64,000 bases of DNA from Lepturacanthus savala (taxonomy: Eukaryota > Chordata > Actinopteri > Scombriformes > Trichiuridae). Under the pieces are notes generated by a model. The model was not told where the DNA came from. It worked only from the letters and a program-made list of their open reading frames with translations, and ran no database searches. Positions 58,300 through 64,000 of the stretch are shown here, one piece after another; the stretch's first letter is position 1, and every line of letters begins with the position of its first letter. The stretch is taken from NCBI GenBank assembly GCA_030544235.1, contig CM060478.1:4334227-4398226 (forward strand), given 5' to 3'. The translations under genes were made by a program, and so were the position numbers.

Positions 58300-58640
58300 T
58301 GACACGGCTGGGTGAGCCTGTTGACCTCACAGCGAAGCACCGGGAAGAAGCCCTATTTTTCCTCATTCTCCAGAGGAAGCAGGAGTCCAAGCCCCGCGGG
58401 TTTTGGCCCGGAGGAGCGTGTTTTGTCTGCTGTGTTTGTCTTCAGCCTGTCTGCAGGTCGCTGCCGCTCCACGGTCAGGACGCGTCCGTGTGAAGCCCCG
58501 AGCCAGCGATGATCCAGTCTGGACCCAGCTGGGCCGCATCACGAAGGAAAACCAGACGCCTGGTTTCACACATTCTAACATCGAGCCATTTACCGTTGTG
58601 CAGCAGGGGCGATTGCTCGAAGTGTCGTGCTAAAAGAAGC
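58300..58640 (+). other. GC-richer block with overlapping open frames
   Basis: Three plus-strand frames stay open together, two from ATG and one (58403-58633) only from a TTG. The last reads a hydrophobic start and then KPRASDDPVWTQLGRITKEN. An acceptor-like TGTTTGTCTTCAG precedes it. I do not recognise any of the products. Unspliced chance frames in GC-rich DNA are the simplest explanation, but an exon is not excluded. Confidence 0.2.
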
Positions 58641-58644
58641 TCAG

Positions 58645-60440
58645 CTTCCCCCTAAAATGTTATGAAATAAGTGGTTGAATATGCACTATTGTGTTTACAT
58701 TTCATTTAGTAAATAATGGGCTAGAATGAATGAAAACTTTAGTTCAGAATCAGCTACTTTTTACAGATCACTGATGTGATTTCATGATCTCATTCATTCG
58801 GCATCAGTGCATCAATAGACTTGAATGGGAAAGCAGAAAGGTTGTTCCACTGCAGTGAAACTAGGTGCTCATTGGATAAGTGTTGGGTTTGGTCCCACCC
58901 TTTAGACGCTGAAGCCCCAACTACAAGATTTATTTTCAAATCCACTCATTTTTCTATCAAATTTGGCCAAACAAATGGGGAGATTTGAAAATACCAGATC
59001 GAGTAGCTTCCGAAAAATGTTCAGGCATTTGTAATTTTACTACTGACCTGGCATGGTATTGCAGCCTTTTAGGCAGATGATATTCGTGTAGAGGTTTGGC
59101 ACGTGGAAGGAGATTTTTTTTTTAACCGGCGGGTGAAAATATCCTGTTAAAAAAAAAACTAGACTAGTGAAGCTGGGGCCTGAATCTCTGGCAGGCTATG
59201 GGGACTGGGCGTGGCCTTGGTGAGGCCTGGATGCTGAGCTGCTGCATGATGATTGGATGATGTGCTGCGTCATGTTGTGATTGACAACGAAATGAGTGAA
59301 TCAGTGATTTTGAAATATAAACCACCACCACCACTGGAGCATTTTTCAAGTTTCATCCCATTGTTCCAAGACAAGTTGATCTGGAGACTTTACAAATCAT
59401 CTTAGTGACCTTTTCTTTGTTTAAAAAATAGTCTACTTTATTAGCATCTTTATCCAGTGTTATTGGACTGTCCTGGCTGGCTGTGAGCTATCTAACAAAG
59501 CTGCTGTAGGCCAAAAAGAGCTTCCCCTCTATGATAAACCAGCAGCAGCCACTGGATTACACACATTGTGTTGTTGGATTACACACATTGTGTTTAGGTG
59601 CTGTTAAAAAAACGCTGTTTTCATTGTTGCGCTTACCTGTAGCTGAATACACAGATGAGGATGCAGCAGGTGAACAGGTGCATTGATAACTTGGATAATT
59701 CTGGCCTGACATTATTTGGTATTTGATTAGGACCCAAATGTTAGTGTTTCTCCATCCTATAGCAGACATATTTTTTCAGCTAAACTATTGTGTATATGTG
59801 TCAGAGCTACTGAGAAAAGCACAATATGTGCAGCCACATATTTTTTTTAATTGTCATTCTCTATTTGTGCATAAAAGAGTGGAAACATCGGAAATTCAAA
59901 GAAAACAGAAAACACTTCTATGCTTGGCTGAGGTGAAAAGTCTTACAATGGAAACAGTCGTAGAATATATCATGATATACACGAAGCATATAACTTCATA
60001 TAATATATAATATATATACTTGTTACTCAAGTCTCCAGTAAAGAGACTCTGTGTAAATCCACTGATATAAAACCTTAGTGCTATTTCCTTTGATAGAATG
60101 ATAGGCCAAAAATACACAAAAAAGACCTTACTTGTTAAAGACTTTATTAATTTTCTCCAGACTTTAGATTCACCCATTAGCCAGAATTCATTTCAGGTGT
60201 TGGCATGGTAACAGGCACGAACCCGTCTTTATCCGTAATAACCATGTCAAAACATGGAAAGAAATCTAGACTGTGAAACCTCTCAACCTCCCCAGACCAC
60301 ACAGATATTTACTTTACTGAAGTCACTTCACAGGAATTTTTGGGTCCTAAAATTTAACTAGAGACTCTCTGTACCTTTTGGGGTTTCTGCAACGTGAAAT
60401 TGCCTAATGCATTGCATCATGTCCTTGTTGCCATCTTTGC
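58645..60440. other. Mostly unique noncoding DNA
   Basis: At 59553-59597 a segment containing TTGGATTACACACATTGTGT is directly repeated head-to-tail (period 23 bp). Otherwise A/T-rich and featureless. Confidence 0.5.
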
Positions 60441-60619
60441 TCTCCTCGCTAACCTGCAAATATTTCCATCAGGATTGCATCACCGGCTGTAAAGAGAGAG
60501 AGAAAAGGAAAAATAAAAAGGACAATTCCAGCCATTAGTTTCTTAATAAGAATGATCAAGACAGAAAAGATGAAAAACAAACCAGACCTGAAGCAGGAAG
60601 ACATACCAGAGTATGAGGA

Positions 60620-60925
60620 AGAGACGGCGAGGCAACCAGGCAGTCGGGCTGAACTGTAATTAATGAACAAGTTTCTCATGATTAACTTTTATTAAGCGAT
60701 ACTCCTGAGTCCTCCAGCCGGCAGGTAATAGGAGAGGCCTGGGGAGAGGGAGCGAGGGATGGAGCGAGGGAAGGACGAAGGAGGGAGACACTCGACCCCA
60801 TTATTTCTCCTCAGCCGCTCGTAAAAACAGCATCCCGTAAACTCATAAAATCCTTTCCCACTGTAACTGGGCCCTTAAGCTGCGGCCTGGTGAATTAGAA
60901 GGGCACGCAACACACAGCAAAGGAA
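60620..60925. promoter_or_regulatory. Candidate conserved noncoding block
   Basis: GAACTGTAATTAATGAACAA, GTTTCTCATGATTAACTTTT, TATTAAGCGATACTCCTGAG and GCATCCCGTAAACTCATAAA, split by a purine-rich GAGGGA tract. The CATTATTTCTCCTCAGCC segment could read as an acceptor, but no coding frame follows. Confidence 0.3.
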
Positions 60926-61068
60926 GCCTACTATAGAAGGAATGTGGCACGTCTGCATTTTGAGATGTTATTTCTCATGTATAACAATCCCGCTGCATCC
61001 TGAGAGATGCTGATGGATAGATTGTGTTTCTGGTCTTTAAACCACGAAACATTCCTCACCGCAGGTGT

Positions 61069-61141
61069 ACACACACACACACACACACACAGATACACAC
61101 ACACACAGATACACATATATACACATATACGCACACATATA
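61069..61141. repeat. Mixed (CA)n/(TA)n microsatellite
   Basis: CA tracts interrupted by GATA and CATATATA units. Confidence 0.95.
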
Positions 61142-61429
61142 TTCACGGGTACTTTTTCTCACCTTGCATTCGGTTTCTTTTGACTCCTTTTGAAAGCTGT
61201 CTTTTATTGTATTGTGGCCACTTGAAGCTACTCCTTTATGTTTATCAAGCACAGAAGTTAACTGGTTTCAATGCAGAAAGAAAATAATATCTAGTCTAAT
61301 GTACTTTTTTTATCCCATATTCAGCCTTCGACCAGGTTTCACAACCTCTACTGGTCCGGTTTGCATCATTGAGACGAACAATTCACATGATGTGCTTTGT
61401 TGTTAGCTTTTTGAGCACCTTTAAAATGA

Positions 61430-61682
61430 CTTGATTTATCGATTTGAGCCATTTATAATTACAAAATGTTCAAATTCTCTGGTTCAGCTTCTAAAATCTG
61501 GTTATTTTTTGGTTCCTTTGGTCTGCCATCATTGTAAACTGATGGTATTTAGGTTGTGGACTGTTGGTCTGGATAAAAAAGACATTTTAAGTTGCATCTT
61601 CATCTTTGGGAAATAGTGATCATTTTCATCTGTGACATTTCACACCATTTTATGAAAACATCTAATCAAATAATCGATATAC
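61430..61682 (-). mobile_element. MITE (GGGCTGCAACTAA family), copy 3, reversed
   Basis: GTAAACTGATGGTATTTAGG, then TTGTGGACTGTTGGTCTGGA is the reverse complement of the family's CCAGACCAACAGTCCACAAC core at 35928 and 51771. ATTTATCGATTTGAGCC at one side and TCAAATAATCGAT at the other are the A/T-rich subterminal parts. The outermost GCAGC termini are missing. Confidence 0.7.
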
Positions 61683-61689
61683 TACATGC

Positions 61690-62100
61690 ATGCATACATA
61701 CAATATAGCACAAAACATATCTAAAACAATAGCAGCAGATAGACAACATACAGGGATTTCTTAAAAACAATTATGTTAAAGAATGTCCCTGAATAAAAGT
61801 CCATAAATAGTTCCGTCTTCTTGACAAATTCCCAAAAAGAAAGTAACAGGGTATTTCCCAAAATGTGTTTTCTAAAGAATCCTCCTCCCTCATCCTCATA
61901 CTTGTACTCATCAAATTCCATTGACTCAAAAGCTTGTCTCTTGTGTAATAGTCATACATGATATAAATTCAAATGTGATGTCTGCTTCTTACAGTGAACC
62001 CAGACAGAACGACAAATCTCGGAAATATGAGATATCTTTCTCTGCCAAATATGTCGAAAAAAGCCCCAGAAATACCTGTTTTCACTAAAAAAAAGAAGAT
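61690..62100. other. Unique A/T-rich DNA
   Basis: A minus-strand frame with EFDEYKYEDEGGGF was examined but resembles no known protein. Confidence 0.45.
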
Positions 62101-62139
62101 TTATTCCAATATATCAGCCCTGCTGAGCATATTTCCCCA

Positions 62140-62590
62140 TGTCCAACAGAACTTCACCGGTGAGTTAGGCTTTGTGGAATAACACGGCGACTCACATTGA
62201 GTCTAATGGAGCTCGTATTTTTTTCAAATATATTAAACAGAGATCCCGGCTGCTAAAAAAACGGCGAGGTCTACGTGGCGGTCGTCTGAATAACACGGTC
62301 GGAAAAGCCGGTGCAATCTCCGCGCGAGAGCATTTCATAAGGCAAGCATCCAGCTCAGACGCCAGCACTTCATAAAGAGGCATTAGCCATTAGCCGAGAG
62401 CTCACATCTCATCCCCGCTGCTTTAAGGGGCCGCCGTGTTCCTTAGCATGCCTGCTAGCATACGTTATTAAAATGACACCTGCTTTACGACAACTCTGCA
62501 TAGGGTCACGATGACAGTCGTTATCTATTACCCGCCCGGCGTGTTTTCCAGAGACAAAGACGCGGCGTATGTAAGGTCACGGGAACGGAG
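62140..62590. promoter_or_regulatory. Candidate conserved noncoding block, CpG-containing
   Basis: Long non-repetitive stretch with many CpGs (AACACGGTCGGAAAAGCCGG, ATCTCCGCGCGAGAGC), GCATTAGCCATTAGCC and CATACGTTATTAAAATGAC. The frames crossing it on both strands show no domain. Confidence 0.35.
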
Positions 62591-62847
62591 GGAGTAATGA
62601 AAAACACTAAGAAGGAAAAAAAAAAAAAATCCGAAAGTCAGCGATACAACCGAACGCGTTTGAAAAGCACCGCTGATAATCTTTTGTCAGTCATGTTGTT
62701 ACAAGCATATCATCCATTTGTTTTATGTTCTCTCTTCCTCCATGCCAGTCGCTCCCTCACACTGCATATGCACTCTGCAAACAATAAATCCCATTGTGCA
62801 TAACAGCGGGCCTACAAGAAGAGGAACATCACTTATCTTGCACCAGT

Positions 62848-62865
62848 GTGTGTGTGTGTGTGTGT
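62848..62865. repeat. (GT)9 microsatellite
   Basis: Short perfect GT tract. Confidence 0.85.
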
Positions 62866-63029
62866 CCATGTGTGTATGCGAGAGAGGGGAAGAAAAGGTG
62901 AGGGAACACAAAGAGAATGAGTAAAGAATTCAAGTGTACTGTACCGGTGTGTGTGTGTGTTTACTGTATTTTTGTGTGTTTGCCTGGAAAAAAAAATGTG
63001 TAGAAAATGTATTTACATGCATGTATTCG

Positions 63030-63180
63030 TGCCATGTGTTACGCAGATGTTGCACAGAGCATTGTGGGATACGGCAGGAACACTCTCAATGCATCCTGCC
63101 TGTCAAACATCGCACCTATTGAAACGCAATCCCACTTATCTACGTGGACATCAATGAAAAGCGATTTAAAAAAAAAATAC
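63030..63180. promoter_or_regulatory. Candidate regulatory block with ZNF143-like site
   Basis: AGAGCATTGTGGGATACGGC resembles the ZNF143/SBS type motif (GCATTNTGGGA). It is followed by dense unique sequence. Confidence 0.2.
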
Positions 63181-63239
63181 ACCATACCGGCTATCTACGT
63201 CCACCATGCAGAGCCTAACAAGTTAACCTGTTGTTTATG

Positions 63240-63835
63240 AATATAATCGGGTGGGGGGGGGTCTGCGGTCGCTGTTGCTACCTGGCGGCGTTGGACTGTC
63301 GACAATAGCTCTGAATTTACACCCATATATTCCGGGATATCTGTGCATATGAAGTGAAAACCGCACAATAGCTGGCGGCCGGCTCGGGGCTGATGTATCC
63401 GCTCCCCCGGCTTTCCCCGGGTCCGGCTGACACCTCTGGAAATTGAAAACGGCGAGGGCCTTGTTCACCGACGAATGGCTGTCCACAAATACACACATAC
63501 ACACACATGCGGGCGTCCGGACTATTTCCCATTCATGGAATATATATTCACACGCAGTCCCCCCCACTCCCTCCTGCATGTGTGGGAGATATTTTAAAAC
63601 ATGAATGAAATCTAAATGAAATCTTAACATACGAGCCCCTGTGCCGCGCATCCCTCAACGCCCCATGCGGATCGCTCCCTCTCAGCGGAGGAGGTTCACG
63701 GCGGGGCAACCCTGGTAATGGAGGAGCTGTAAAGGCGGCTGGAAAAACTTTCAGCGTGCTGGTGTCTTCTACTTTTTGTCGCCGGTGCCGACGCGAGTGC
63801 TACACGGGTTTAAACTACATGGAGGCTGACTTATG
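63240..63835. promoter_or_regulatory. GC- and CpG-rich block at the right edge
   Basis: CpG-rich segments (GGCGGCCGGCTCGGGGCTGA, GCTTTCCCCGGGTCCGGC, TCACGGCGGGGCAACCCTGG) alternate with A/T-rich words such as CCCATATATTCCGGGATAT. This may be a CpG island near a promoter lying to the right. The 138-aa minus-strand frame has no recognised domain. Confidence 0.35.
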
Positions 63836-64000
63836 TTGTGTTCCTGGTCAAATCTGACCGTTTCAAAGATTTTGTCTCTGAACAGACGTCGTTAATTTGA
63901 TCAGATTCCCCTAAAATTCCATGACTTTGTCCACAATGCGGATTTCTGCACACAAAATAAATGGAATTAGTTGACGTACAATTTAGTGTGTTTTATTCAA

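Noticed and set aside
58403..58633. 76-aa frame with a signal-peptide-like start
   Set aside because: It lacks an ATG (TTG only), overlaps two other open frames and resembles no known protein. Kept only as a low-confidence block.
59553..59597. Direct 23-bp repeat with TTGGATTACACACATTGTG
   Set aside because: Only two units; a simple slippage duplication without further structure.
61721..61921. Minus-strand 66-aa frame with EFDEYKYEDEGGGF
   Set aside because: The acidic start looked protein-like, but the rest is hydrophobic A/T-rich translation without splice or homology support.
63235..63651. 138-aa minus-strand frame
   Set aside because: GC-rich chance frame; contains a CA-derived Cys/Val stretch and no recognisable domain.

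Overview
The window looks like teleost fish nuclear DNA, probably percomorph, from a gene-poor region or a very large intron. This rests on the A/T-rich background, the many long CA/GT, TA and GATA microsatellites, and the interspersed repeats typical of ray-finned fish: hAT-type elements with CAGTGTTGGGAGTAA and CAGGGGTGTC ends, a Tc1-like element, GGGCTGCAACTAA and CACTGCAAAA MITEs, and LINE 3' ends with ATCT tails. No bacterial, organellar or viral gene organisation is visible, and no complete protein-coding gene could be supported. Almost all longer open frames are by-products of microsatellites, of a 21-bp minisatellite, or chance.

Layout. 1-3.7 kb: dense CA/GT microsatellites, a decayed 22-bp tandem repeat (2485-2731) and a hAT terminal fragment. 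3.7-14 kb: two copies of one hAT-derived element carrying BED-finger relics (3734-4501, 11821-12594), a mariner-like TIR element (about 8490-9386), LINE tails and a G-rich tract. 13.98-14.9 kb: a 0.9-kb minisatellite with a homogenised core and degenerate flanks. 15-25 kb: mostly unique DNA with regulatory-looking blocks, a 182-bp tandem duplication (18370-18710), a long TA tract, a dispersed repeat shared with 10.6-11 kb, a CAT-rich stretch and a palindromic RFX-type X-box at 24053. 25.9-27.3 kb: a 130-bp segment present twice, flanking an internally deleted Tc1-like element that keeps the transposase C-terminus. 27.4-36.3 kb: hAT end, LINE tail, a common fish repeat, unique DNA and a MITE. 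36.4-44.7 kb: candidate conserved blocks, a truncated inverted copy of the mariner-like element, a 486-bp TIR element, a perfect 130-bp GT tract and a LINE 3' remnant. 44.9-52.4 kb: an imperfect inverted repeat, a cluster of CACTGCAAAA MITEs, a CpG-rich block (47.6-47.9 kb), and several hAT and MITE fragments. 52.4-64 kb: regulatory-looking blocks, a possible spliced exon at 55406-55493 downstream of a CpG-enriched segment (54.5-54.9 kb), a reverse-oriented MITE and CpG-rich sequence at the right edge.

Function. What can be said is mainly about genome dynamics: decayed transposon families, local duplication and tandem-repeat evolution. About fifteen A/T-rich blocks with dense homeodomain, POU, nuclear-receptor or RFX-like words are listed as candidate conserved noncoding elements at low confidence, since conservation cannot be judged from one sequence. 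The only gene-like signal is the small exon at 55.4 kb, whose product I do not recognise.
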